Source of the DNA: Polyangiaceae bacterium
Lineage (GTDB): Bacteria; Myxococcota_A; Polyangia; Polyangiales; Polyangiaceae
DNA length: 64,000 bases
Direction: 5' to 3'
Assembly: GCA_020846005.1 (NCBI GenBank)
Contig: JADLEQ010000054.1
Location: 54,208-118,207 of the forward strand
Shown here: positions 49,037-56,852 of the stretch, piece by piece
Layout: each line of letters starts with the position of its first letter
How positions within the stretch are numbered: position 1 is the stretch's first letter
Translations under genes and position numbers: made by a program
Notes under the pieces: model-generated
Database searches by the model: none
What the model saw: only the letters and a program-made list of their open reading frames with translations
Told to the model about the DNA's origin: nothing

Positions 49037-49989
49037 CCCACCGTACCCACCGCCCCCACTCAGCGCGCTCGGCGCGCCGCCCGCGCGCCCGCGCGCTCCT
49101 CCCGCTGGTCGCCCTGGCCGGCCTGGGGACGGCGCTCGCCGGGTGCGACGAGCCGCTCGCCGATCCCGCGCTGCTCGAGGACACGCGCGTCCTCGCCGCG
49201 CGCGTCGAGGTGGACGGCGCGCCCGGGCGCGCCTCCCCCGCGGCCGGGGAGCTCGCGACCGTGCGCTGGCTCGTGCCCTCTCCGCGAGCCGAGGTCCGCC
49301 TCGCGCACGCGTTCGCCGTCTGCGAGGCCGCCGACGCGGCGGCCGGCGTGCCCTCCTGTGCGAAGCCGCCGTTCGCCGTCGTCCGCGCGGAGCTGCCCGC
49401 GGCGGACGCTCCGAGCGTCTCGTTCCGGGTGCCCGACGACGCGCAGGCCGGCAGCCTCGCGGTGCTCGGCGTGATCTGCGAGGACGCGCCGCCGGCGCCG
49501 GGCTCGACCGAGGCCTGCGCTCCGGAGGCCCGGTTCGCCCAGCGGGTCTCGCTCGTCGTGCCCCTCGGCACGGGGAACGGGAACCCCGACCTGACGGCGG
49601 CGGCGGTCACGCTCGGCGCCGACGCGCTCTCGCCCGCCGATCCGGGGGCCGCGCCCGGCGAGGCGTGCGCCCAGTCGCCGGTCGAGATCCGTCGCGTGCG
49701 ACCCGGCGCGACGCTGCGCCTCGCCGTGGAGCCGGCGCCGAGCGCCCGCGAGCCGATCGACCCGGCGGACGGCGCCGAGCTCGAGCCGCTCCGCGTCTCT
49801 TGGGTCGCCAGCGCGGGCGAGCTCGCGTCCTCGGTCGCGTGGATCGAGGGCAGCGCGACCGCCGCGGACGTCGAGCTGACGGCTCCCTCTGCTCCCGCCG
49901 ACGGGCGCCTCGTGCGCCTGTGGATCGTCGCCCGCGACTCGCGCGGCGGCGTCGACTGGACGACCCGCGCGTACTGCGCAGCCCCGTGA
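49033..49989 (+). CDS. Lipoprotein partner of the TonB receptor
   Basis: 318 aa. The ATG overlaps the receptor stop (ATGA, 49033-49036). An Arg/His-rich n-region and the h-region end in ALAGC (Cys near 38). The mature protein is Ala/Pro-rich and mostly beta with two or three disulfide-forming cysteine pairs; no known domain. Its position between the receptor and ExbB suggests a surface-exposed or periplasmic accessory component, for example a ligand-capture lipoprotein; this is inference from synteny. Confidence 0.75.
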   Translation: MTHRTHRPHSARSARRPRARALLPLVALAGLGTALAGCDEPLADPALLEDTRVLAARVEVDGAPGRASPAAGELATVRWLVPSPRAEVRLAHAFAVCEAADAAAGVPSCAKPPFAVVRAELPAADAPSVSFRVPDDAQAGSLAVLGVICEDAPPAPGSTEACAPEARFAQRVSLVVPLGTGNGNPDLTAAAVTLGADALSPADPGAAPGEACAQSPVEIRRVRPGATLRLAVEPAPSAREPIDPADGAELEPLRVSWVASAGELASSVAWIEGSATAADVELTAPSAPADGRLVRLWIVARDSRGGVDWTTRAYCAAP

Positions 49990-50010
49990 CGAAACGAACT
50001 GGAGGATCCG

Positions 50011-50646
50011 ATGAACATCGTGGAACGAATGAACATGCTCGCGCACCTGGGCGCGGGCTGGGTGCTGTGGGCGCTGGTCGCCGCCAGCGTGGCTGCCGTG
50101 GCGATCGTGATCGAACGCGCCGCGGTGTTGGTCGCCTCGCGAGACGACCTCGAGGCGCTGCGGGCGCGGCTCCGGGAGCTCCTCCAGCGCGGTGAGGTCG
50201 AGCCGGCGCGCCGCCTGCTGGAGGAGTCGCCGAGCTTCGAGGCGCGGGTCGCCGCGGCAGGGCTCGGGGCCCCGGACGCCGTGGCGGCCCGCGAGCGCAT
50301 CGCCGGAGAGTCGCAGCTCGTGCGGCTGACGCTCGAGCGACGGCTGGTCTACCTCGGCACGCTCGGCAACAACGCGCCGTTCGTCGGGCTGCTCGGGACG
50401 GTCATCGGCATCATCCGCGCCTTCGGCGAGCTCGAGACGAGCGGCGGGCAGGTGTCGACGCGCCTGATGGGCGAGATCGGCGAGGCGCTGGTCGCGACCG
50501 CCGTCGGGTTGCTCGTGGCGCTGCCGGCGGTGGCCGCGTTCAACCTCCTGCAGCGCGTCGTGCGCACCCGCCTGGCCCGCGCCGAGGCGCTCGCCCACGA
50601 GGTGGTGGCGGGCGCCCCTGCCACCGTGGCGACGGAGGCGCGCTGA
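50011..50646 (+). CDS. exbB: ExbB/TolQ-type proton channel
   Basis: 211 aa with three membrane segments (residues 14-35, 110-135, 150-172). MotA/TolQ/ExbB motif GLLGTVIGIIRAF and ATAVGLLVALPAVAAFNLLQR are present. A GGAGG-type ribosome-binding site (ACTGGAGG) lies upstream of the ATG. With ExbD it uses the proton gradient to drive TonB. It is 21 bp after the lipoprotein gene. Confidence 0.92.
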   Translation: MNIVERMNMLAHLGAGWVLWALVAASVAAVAIVIERAAVLVASRDDLEALRARLRELLQRGEVEPARRLLEESPSFEARVAAAGLGAPDAVAARERIAGESQLVRLTLERRLVYLGTLGNNAPFVGLLGTVIGIIRAFGELETSGGQVSTRLMGEIGEALVATAVGLLVALPAVAAFNLLQRVVRTRLARAEALAHEVVAGAPATVATEAR

Positions 50647-50648
50647 CC

Positions 50649-51056
50649 ATGGCCGGCCACTCCGGAGACTCGGACGACGCCATCACGGGCATCAACGTGA
50701 CCCCGCTGGTCGACGTGGTGCTCGTGCTGCTGGTGGTGCTGATGGTGACCGCGCACGCGCTCGCCACGCGATCCCTGGCGCTCGACCTTCCGACCGTCTC
50801 GCGCGCCGAGTCCCGGCCGCGCCGGCTCGAGGTGAGCGTGGACCGCGCCGGGACGCTCTACCTCGACGGGCGCCCGGTCGACGACGCGGAGCTCACCGCG
50901 GCGGCGCGGGCGCTCGCGGGACCGGGCGCGAGCGCGGCGGTGGCCGCTGACGCCGCGACCGCGCACCGGCACGTCGTGCACACGATCGACGTGCTGCGGC
51001 GGGCTGGCGTGCACCAGGTGGCGCTCGCGGTCGTCGAGAGGAGCGACGCGCCATGA
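50649..51056 (+). CDS. exbD: ExbD-type stator
   Basis: 135 aa, one membrane span (residues 20-42). NVTPLVDVVLVLLVVLMV holds the conserved membrane Asp that carries the proton. The C-terminal domain (VDRAGTLYLDGRPVDDAELTAAARAL) is periplasmic. It begins 3 bp after exbB and overlaps tonB by 4 bp (ATGA). Confidence 0.92.
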   Translation: MAGHSGDSDDAITGINVTPLVDVVLVLLVVLMVTAHALATRSLALDLPTVSRAESRPRRLEVSVDRAGTLYLDGRPVDDAELTAAARALAGPGASAAVAADAATAHRHVVHTIDVLRRAGVHQVALAVVERSDAP

Positions 51057-51820
51057 GCCGCACGTTCGCCGAGCTGGTGCGGCAGTTCGCGCTCCCGGCG
51101 AGCGCGGCGCTGCACCTGTCGCTGCTCGCGGCCGCGACGGCGGGCGGTGCGGAGCGCAGCGAGCGCGCGCTCCCGCCCGTCACCGTCGAGCTCGCGGCGC
51201 CGCCGTCCCCGCCGCCTCCGAAGGACGAGCCGCCCCCGCCGCCGCCCCCGCGCCCCGAGTCGCCACCCGCGGAGGTCGCGGCCCGGGCTCCGCGCCCGGC
51301 GGCGGGGCCGCCGCCGCGGCCTGCTGCTCCCGCCCTCCGGCTCGCGGGGGCCGCCGAGGCGCCGGCGGGCGCTCCCGCTGAGGCGGCGCCCCCGGAGCCC
51401 GAGGACGCGCCCGCCGGTGCCGCCGGCGACGGGGTCCCTGGCGGGGGTCCCGGGAGTGTCCCAGGGGGGGTACCGGCGTCGCCCCCGCCGCGGCGCGCGG
51501 CGCCGCCCCCCCCGCGCGAGGTCGCCGTGGGCGAGCTGGCGGACCGCCCCCGGCCGCCGCGGCTCGACGCCGCGCTGCGCGCCCGCTACCCCGAGGGCGC
51601 GCGCCGCCGCGGAGTCTCCGGCGTCGCGGTCGTCGTGGCCCGGATCGACGCCGACGGCGTCGCCCGACAGGTGAGCGTCGCGTCGGAGACCGAGCCCGGC
51701 TTCGGCCGCGCGTGCGAGGCCACCGTCCGGGGCTCGCGCTGGTCCTCGCCGCGCGACCGCGGCGGGCGCTCCGTCGCGACCAAGGTCCGCTACACGTGCC
51801 GCTTCCGCGTCGAGTCTTGA
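51053..51820 (+). CDS. tonB: TonB energy transducer
   Basis: 255 aa. One N-terminal span (13-31), a long Pro/Ala-rich periplasmic stretch (50-160), and the C-terminal TonB domain beginning ARYPEGARRRGVSGVAVVVARI, with VATKVRYTCRF near the end. It transfers energy to outer-membrane receptors such as the one at 46961. The Cys pair at the end (CEATVRG..., YTCRF) is less common in TonB. It is coupled to exbD. Confidence 0.88.
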   Translation: MSRTFAELVRQFALPASAALHLSLLAAATAGGAERSERALPPVTVELAAPPSPPPPKDEPPPPPPPRPESPPAEVAARAPRPAAGPPPRPAAPALRLAGAAEAPAGAPAEAAPPEPEDAPAGAAGDGVPGGGPGSVPGGVPASPPPRRAAPPPPREVAVGELADRPRPPRLDAALRARYPEGARRRGVSGVAVVVARIDADGVARQVSVASETEPGFGRACEATVRGSRWSSPRDRGGRSVATKVRYTCRFRVES

Positions 51821-51842
51821 AGGGCGCGCGTGAACGGTGGCG

Positions 51843-51848
51843 TAGGCT
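51843..51848 (+). promoter_or_regulatory. -10-like box of the repeat-protein gene
   Basis: TAGGCT, 19 bases before the ATG at 51868. TTGAAG at 51817-51822 is a possible -35 but with a 20-bp spacer. Confidence 0.35.
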
Positions 51849-51867
51849 AGGGGCACTCAGGCACGTG

Positions 51868-53571
51868 ATGACGCGAACCCCACCGTCCCTGCTCGCCGCG
51901 CTGGTCCTCGCCGCGTGGGCACATCAGCCCGCGCTCGCCCTCGCGCAGGCCGCGCCGGGGGCGCCGCGAGCCGCGGACGCGCCGGCGCGGCGGGGGCTGT
52001 TCGTGGTGGTCGAGGTCGGCGGATCCGGGCTCGACGCCGCGGCGATCCGCGCGGCCGTCGCGCGTGATCTCGGGATCGTCCTGGCGCCGAGCGCCGCGAG
52101 CGCCGCGGGAACGATGAAGATCCGGCTGGTCGCGCGGCGGCGGGTCGCGATCGAGCTCACGCGCGAGTCCGGGCGCGCGCTCGCGCGCACGATCGAGCTG
52201 CCCGAGACGCCGTCCGAGGCCGTCGAGGCGGTCGCCCTGCTCGCGGGCAACCTCGGCCGCGACGAGGCGGGCGAGCTGCTGGCCGAGCTGCGCGGCGCCG
52301 AGCCGTCGGACGTGAGCCCCCCGCCGCCGACCGAAGGGGCCGCCGGCCCGAGCCCGCCGGGCCCCGCGTCGCCCGCAGACGCGGCGGACGCGCCCGCCGC
52401 GGCGAGCGGGCCGGCGAGCGGCGCCGCGGGTGGCGAGCGCGCGCCCGCCCCCGCCGCGGCGCCGCCCGCGCCCCCGCCGGGCGCGCGCGCGCCCGGCGCG
52501 CCCGCTCGCCCGAGGCGCGCTGCGCCCGAGGTCGTCGAGCCGCCTCCGCCGGCCGCGCTCACCGCGACGCCGATCCAGGTGAGCCTGCTCCACCCGGTGG
52601 CGCTCTACCGGGACGCGGACGAGCGGCGCTTCCACGCGATCCTCGGCGCGGTCCACGCGCGCGGCGGCGCGCTCGAGGGCGCGTCGCTGGTCCTCGGTCT
52701 CGCGGAGATCGGCGACGTGCGCGGGCTCTCCATCACCGTGGGGGCGACGTCGGCGCGATCGGCGAGCGGGCTGCTGGTGGCCGCGGGGTGGAACCACGTG
52801 GAGGACGCGATGGCCGGGGTCACCATCGCCGCCGGCGGGACCGATCAGGGCTCGCTCCACGGGTTGGCGGTCGCCGCGGGTGGGAACTTCGCGCGAGGCC
52901 CCGTCCACGGCCTCCAGATCGCGGCGGGCGGCAACGTCGCCCGCGGGTACGTCGGCGGGCTCCAGATCGCCGCTGGCGCGAACGTCGCGCGCGGCGGCAT
53001 GCACGGCCTCCAGATCGCGGCAGGGGCGAACGTCGCGCACGGCGAGGTGAACGGCCTCCAGCTCGGGCTGGTCAACGTAGGTGGGCACGTGCACGGCGTG
53101 CAGCTCGGCCTCGTGAACATCGCTGACCGGGTGGACGGCATCCCGCTCGGCCTCGTCAACGTGATCAGCGAGGGGCGCACCCGCCTCGTGCTGAGCGGCG
53201 ACGCCGACGGCTTCGCGCGCGCCGGGGTCCGCTACCTCAACGGCCCGGCCTACACGACGCTCGGGCTCGGCCAGGATCTCACCCCGAGCCACCCGCGCCG
53301 GGACGACGTCTCCGCCGACTTCGCCCTCGGGCTCCAGGCAGAGCTCGGCCCCGTCTTCGCCGGCGGCGAGATCGTCTACTCCGCCACGACGACCTCGAAC
53401 GACGCCTTCTCCCGCGAGCCCGACCGGCACATCGCGCGCTACCGGGCGCGCGCCGGGTGGCAGATCACCCCCTGGCTCGCGCCGTTCGTCGCCGTCGGGG
53501 TCCTCCAGCAGTTCCGATCCGAGGGGAACCGCGAGCGCCTGGACGCCAGCGCCGGGCTCGAGGTCTTCTGA
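51868..53571 (+). CDS. Outer-membrane repeat protein (LA_2272-like)
   Basis: 567 aa with signal peptide (LALA cut near 26). Residues 40-140 are a small alpha/beta domain found in other myxobacterial exported proteins. A Pro/Ala-rich linker spans 145-225. Residues 230-430 contain GLQIAAGANVARG / GLQLGLVNVGG-type repeats, ~22 residues each (VHGLQIAAGGNVARG, VNGLQLGLVNVGG, VHGVQLGLVNIA), a motif seen in LA_2272-type leptospiral surface proteins. The end (WQITPWLAPFVAVGVLQQF) looks like barrel strands. Probably an outer-membrane beta-barrel; function unknown. Confidence 0.75.
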   Translation: MTRTPPSLLAALVLAAWAHQPALALAQAAPGAPRAADAPARRGLFVVVEVGGSGLDAAAIRAAVARDLGIVLAPSAASAAGTMKIRLVARRRVAIELTRESGRALARTIELPETPSEAVEAVALLAGNLGRDEAGELLAELRGAEPSDVSPPPPTEGAAGPSPPGPASPADAADAPAAASGPASGAAGGERAPAPAAAPPAPPPGARAPGAPARPRRAAPEVVEPPPPAALTATPIQVSLLHPVALYRDADERRFHAILGAVHARGGALEGASLVLGLAEIGDVRGLSITVGATSARSASGLLVAAGWNHVEDAMAGVTIAAGGTDQGSLHGLAVAAGGNFARGPVHGLQIAAGGNVARGYVGGLQIAAGANVARGGMHGLQIAAGANVAHGEVNGLQLGLVNVGGHVHGVQLGLVNIADRVDGIPLGLVNVISEGRTRLVLSGDADGFARAGVRYLNGPAYTTLGLGQDLTPSHPRRDDVSADFALGLQAELGPVFAGGEIVYSATTTSNDAFSREPDRHIARYRARAGWQITPWLAPFVAVGVLQQFRSEGNRERLDASAGLEVF

Positions 53572-53713
53572 GGGCCAGCAAGTGTCGGATATTGCATGAC
53601 TTTCTCCCTGGCTCTCCCCGCGCCACGAGGATCTCGCCCGGCGCTTGAACGCTCGCTCCGCGGCTGGGCACTCACCCCCGTGCCGCCCGGATCCGACACC
53701 GTCGTCGCCACGC

Positions 53714-53719
53714 TACGCT
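53714..53719 (+). promoter_or_regulatory. -10-like box of the ECF sigma gene
   Basis: TACGCT, 8 bases before the ATG at 53728. It makes this ATG preferable to an ATG at 53596 in the same frame. Confidence 0.35.
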
Positions 53720-53727
53720 CGTCGGGG

Positions 53728-54300
53728 ATGCTCCCGACGCTCGTCGATGGCGCGCCGAGCCGCGAGGAGGCGCTCGTCTTGCGGCTGCGCCGCGGTGAGG
53801 CCGCCGCCGTCGCCGAGGTGTTCGACCTGCACGGGCGCGCGGTCCGCGCCTTCGCGCGGCGGTTCGTGGGCGACGACGCCGCGGCCGACGACCTCCTCCA
53901 GGAGGTGTTCGTGGCGCTCCCGAGCGTCATCCGGCGGTGGGAGGAGCGCAGCTCGCTCCGCACCTTCCTCATCGGCATCGCCGTCAACCACGCGCGCCAC
54001 CACGTCCGGGCGGCCGCGCGGCGTCGCGCAGCGACGGAGCGGCTCGCGGCGGAGCCCGGGGCGCACGGCACCGATCCCGAGCAGGACGCCCGCCGGCGCG
54101 AGCTCGCCCGCGCGCTCCAGCGCGCGCTCGACGAGCTGCCCCTCGATCAGCGCGCGGCCTTCGTGCTCTGCGAGGTCGAGGAGCGCACGGCGGCCGAGGT
54201 CTCCGTGATCGTCGGCGCGCCGGAGGCCACGGTGCGGACTCGGCTCTTCCACGCGCGCAAGCGCCTGCGCGTAGCGCTCGAGAGGGAGGGGGCTCGATGA
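53728..54300 (+). CDS. ECF-type RNA polymerase sigma factor
   Basis: 190 aa. Region 2: RRFVGDDAAADDLLQEVFVALP and IRRWEERSSLRTFLIGIAVNHARHH, with the DLLQEVFV core-binding motif. Region 4: LDELPLDQRAAFVLCEVEERTAAEVSVIVGAPEATVRTRLFHARKRLR, a recognition helix typical of ECF factors. The next gene overlaps by 4 bp (ATGA) and is its probable regulator. Target promoters cannot be predicted. Confidence 0.94.
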   Translation: MLPTLVDGAPSREEALVLRLRRGEAAAVAEVFDLHGRAVRAFARRFVGDDAAADDLLQEVFVALPSVIRRWEERSSLRTFLIGIAVNHARHHVRAAARRRAATERLAAEPGAHGTDPEQDARRRELARALQRALDELPLDQRAAFVLCEVEERTAAEVSVIVGAPEATVRTRLFHARKRLRVALEREGAR

Positions 54301-55097
54301 GCGACGATCTGTTGAAGGAGGCGGCTCGCGCGCTCCGCGAGTCGACCGAGGGCGACGAGCCCGACACCGACACCCTCGCGCGCTCGCGGTCCGACATCCT
54401 GCGCACGCTGCACCACGAGCGCCGATCGAGCTCGATCCGCGTCGCGTTCCTGCTGCCGATCGCCGCGGTGCTCGCCGGGGGCACCGCGCTCGCGGCCGCG
54501 AGCGGCCGGCTGCCGGAGCTCGTCGACCGCGCGGCGAGCGCGCTCGGCCTCGCGGTCGCGCCGCGCGAGTCGAGCGGTCCGGGGACGGTCGCGCGTGGCG
54601 GAGCGCGGGCGCCGGCAGCGCCGCGCGTGGTGGCCACCGCCGCGACCGCGCCGGAGCCCGTACTGGCGCCCGAGCCGCCCGCCGCGGCGCCGGCCTCGCC
54701 GGAGAGCCCGCCCGCGGCGCGCGCCGCCGCCTCGGCGGCCCCCGCGCCGGCGCCTCCGGGCGCCGTCCCCACGGCGCACGCGAGTTCGGGTGCGCCGGGC
54801 CCCGCGCCGAGCGGCTCGGTCGAGCCCGCCGCCGACGCGCTCTATCGCCGGGCTCACGAGGCGCACTTCGCCAAGAAGCAGCCGGCCGCGGCGCTCGCGC
54901 TGTGGGACGAATACCTCGCCGCGGCGCCGCGGGGCCGCTTCGCCGTCGAGGCGCGGTACAACCGCGCGCTCTGCCTGGTGCGGCTCGGGCGCCGCGCGGA
55001 GGCGCGGGCCGCGCTCGCGCCGTTCGCGGAGGGGAAGGTCGGCACGTATCGGCAGGAGGAGGCCCAGGCGCTGCTCGCGGCGCTCGGCGGCCCGTAG
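54297..55097 (+). CDS. Membrane-anchored TPR protein, probable anti-sigma partner
   Basis: 266 aa. Residues 1-55 are cytoplasmic, including DTLARSRSDILRTLHHE; one membrane span follows (54-72, VAFLLPIAAVLAGGTALAAA). Then a long Pro/Ala linker to 180, and a C-terminal TPR-like unit (LYRRAHEAHFAKKQPAAALALWDEYLAAAPRG). Its coupling to the sigma gene is the main reason to propose anti-sigma function; the usual ZAS zinc motif is absent. Confidence 0.75.
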   Translation: MSDDLLKEAARALRESTEGDEPDTDTLARSRSDILRTLHHERRSSSIRVAFLLPIAAVLAGGTALAAASGRLPELVDRAASALGLAVAPRESSGPGTVARGGARAPAAPRVVATAATAPEPVLAPEPPAAAPASPESPPAARAAASAAPAPAPPGAVPTAHASSGAPGPAPSGSVEPAADALYRRAHEAHFAKKQPAAALALWDEYLAAAPRGRFAVEARYNRALCLVRLGRRAEARAALAPFAEGKVGTYRQEEAQALLAALGGP

Positions 55098-55193
55098 CCG
55101 CCGGCGCGCGGGCGCGCGGCTCCACGCTCGCCGATCCCCCTCGCGCGCTCGCGGCCGGCGACCGCGCGAGGGCCGGAGGGTCTTCGCCTCGCG

Positions 55194-55793
55194 TCAGCCC
55201 GCAGCGGCCGCGAGCCCGAGCGCACGCGCGAGCCACTCGGGCGGTGCCCCCTCGACGGCGAGCGCGTCGTCGCGCGCGGTCGCCACGAGGCGAGGGGGCG
55301 CCCACGGCGCCGAGCCGTCGTGTAGGAGCACGCGCTCGAACGTGCGCACCGCCCGCGGGAGGTGCCCGAGGCTCGCGTCATAGATGGCGCCGGCGACTCG
55401 CTCCGGGACGCCATGCCCGCCCGCCTGCGCTCGGGTCCGCACTCGCGCGAACCCGATCGCGGGGGACGCCAGGCCGATGAAGCAGAGGACGGTGAAGAAC
55501 CCGCTCCGGCGCGCGCGCGCGGCCTGCTCGAGCGCTGCGGGGGTGCGCAGCGTGGTCTCCACGGCGAACGAGCTGCCGCGCGCGATCCGATCCTCGACGA
55601 ACGCCTCGCACTCTCGCGCGACGGCGGCCCTCACCTCGGGCGGGATCGCCCAGTAGCTCCCCGTGAGTGCGGCGCCCCGATCGTCGACGGCGAACGAGTC
55701 GACGCCGAGCTCGCCGATCGGGAAGGACGTGGTCTTCCCGGCGCCCGAGGGCCCCGCGACGCACAGCAGGATCGGGCGCCGCCCGGCCGTCAC
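55194..55793 (-). CDS. Zeta-toxin-like P-loop kinase
   Basis: 199 aa from a GTG overlapping the upstream stop (GTGA). Walker A is GPSGAGKTTSF (residues 13-20), followed by SFAVDDRGAALTGSYW. Zeta-type blocks are GSSFAVETTLRTP and GGHGVPERVAGAIYDASLGHLPRAV, then VLLHDGS near the C-terminus. Zeta toxins phosphorylate UDP-GlcNAc and block cell-wall synthesis. It is the second gene of a two-gene unit with a 75-aa partner upstream, the layout of a toxin-antitoxin pair. Activity is not demonstrated. Confidence 0.78.
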   Translation of the reverse strand: MTAGRRPILLCVAGPSGAGKTTSFPIGELGVDSFAVDDRGAALTGSYWAIPPEVRAAVARECEAFVEDRIARGSSFAVETTLRTPAALEQAARARRSGFFTVLCFIGLASPAIGFARVRTRAQAGGHGVPERVAGAIYDASLGHLPRAVRTFERVLLHDGSAPWAPPRLVATARDDALAVEGAPPEWLARALGLAAAAG

Positions 55794-56017
55794 CGCCCGG
55801 CTCCGTGCTCGCCGGCGTCGATCAGATCCGCGGGGAGGGCATCCGAGATCGGGCGCCCGGCGTCGTCGATCAGCCCCAGCCGCGCCAGCCGCGCCCGCGC
55901 GAGCGCGCGACGCTCGTCGGCGACGCGGGCCACTCGCCGCAGCCACTCGGCCTCGCCCTCCGCGCGCTCGAGGTCGAGCTCCACCCAGGAGGCACGCGGG
56001 CAGCTCGTGGATTCCAT
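55790..56017 (-). CDS. Small partner of the zeta-like kinase, possible antitoxin
   Basis: 75 aa. Charged helical N-half (LDLERAEGEAEWLRRVARVADERRALARARLARLG) and a C-terminal segment LIDDAGRPISDALPADLID, reminiscent of small proteins encoded just before zeta-like kinases. No DNA-binding domain is evident, unlike epsilon-type antitoxins, so it may neutralize the kinase directly. The stop lies in the GTGA of the kinase start. There is a 188-bp gap to the divergent NTPase gene. Confidence 0.65.
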   Translation of the reverse strand: MESTSCPRASWVELDLERAEGEAEWLRRVARVADERRALARARLARLGLIDDAGRPISDALPADLIDAGEHGAGR

Positions 56018-56125
56018 CGGCCCGCCCAGCGTGCCAGCGACGCCGCGCGCGCGGAAGCCCCCGCGAGCCGCGCCGGTCCGTCGAGCGAGACCGCGGCCCG
56101 GCGGGACGTGGCGCTCGCCGTCGGC

Positions 56126-56131
56126 TACGCT
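56126..56131 (+). promoter_or_regulatory. -10-like box of the NTPase gene
   Basis: TACGCT, 74 bases before the GTG at 56206; the box repeats the sequence found at other starts in this window. Confidence 0.25.
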
Positions 56132-56205
56132 CGCCGAGGCCGGCGCGCGATCGGTCCCCGCTCCGCTCGAGCGACCCGCGCCAACCCGGTCGACTCGAAG
56201 TTCAC

Positions 56206-56805
56206 GTGACGACGACCCCCTGGGCCCTCATCTCCGGCGGCCGGAGCACCGGCAAGTCGGGCACCGCCTCGCGGGTCGCCGCCGCGCTCGCCGCGCGAGG
56301 GGTCCGCGTGGGCGGCGTGATCCAGGACGCCGTCGAGGAGGGCGGCGAGCGGGTCGGGTACGTGGCGACGCGCGTCGACGCGCCAGCGACGCGGCTCACG
56401 CTCGCGCGCCGCGGCGCGCCACCCGAGGGGACGCGCTCCGGCGCCGTCCACACCGTGTGCTCGTTCGCGTTCGACGGTGATGCGTTCGCGGCCGTGCGCG
56501 GGTGGCTGCGCGACGGCGCTGGGCGCCACGAGGTCGTGATCGTCGACGAGGTGAGCAAGCTCGAGGTCTCGGGGGAGGGGCACCACGCCGCGATCGAGGA
56601 CGCGCTCGGCGGAGACGCGCTGGTCGTGCTGGTCGTCCGTGCCGATCACCTGTTTGCGGTGGTCGAGCGCTATCGCCTGGAGGACGCCGTCGCGACGCTC
56701 GACGCTGGAGACGACGCCGGTCTCCCCGCCTTCGTCGACGCGGTCGCCGCCGCCGTGTCGGCGCGGTCCTCGGACGCCGGGGGCGGCTCCGCGGGCGCGG
56801 CGTGA
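56206..56805 (+). CDS. P-loop NTPase (THEP1/DUF2478-like)
   Basis: 199 aa from a GTG. Walker A is SGGRSTGKSGT (residues 10-20) and Walker B is VVIVDEVSKLEVSGEGH, which is characteristic of THEP1/DUF2478-type nucleotide phosphatases; the GDALVVLVVRADH that follows is also typical. The substrate, and any link to molybdenum or other cofactor genes, cannot be judged here. It is divergent from the zeta-like unit. Confidence 0.8.
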   Translation: MTTTPWALISGGRSTGKSGTASRVAAALAARGVRVGGVIQDAVEEGGERVGYVATRVDAPATRLTLARRGAPPEGTRSGAVHTVCSFAFDGDAFAAVRGWLRDGAGRHEVVIVDEVSKLEVSGEGHHAAIEDALGGDALVVLVVRADHLFAVVERYRLEDAVATLDAGDDAGLPAFVDAVAAAVSARSSDAGGGSAGAA

Positions 56806-56836
56806 GCGCGGGCTGACCGGCCGGCGCGACTGGGCG

Positions 56837-56842
56837 TATCCT
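56837..56842 (+). promoter_or_regulatory. -10-like box of the MscS gene
   Basis: TATCCT, 10 bases before the ATG at 56853. There is no ribosome-binding site. Confidence 0.35.
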
Positions 56843-56852
56843 CGCCCCCCCC

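Noticed and set aside
55104..55117. GC-rich hairpin after the TPR gene as a terminator
   Set aside because: The loop would be only two bases with an unpaired base; it is indistinguishable from general GC richness.
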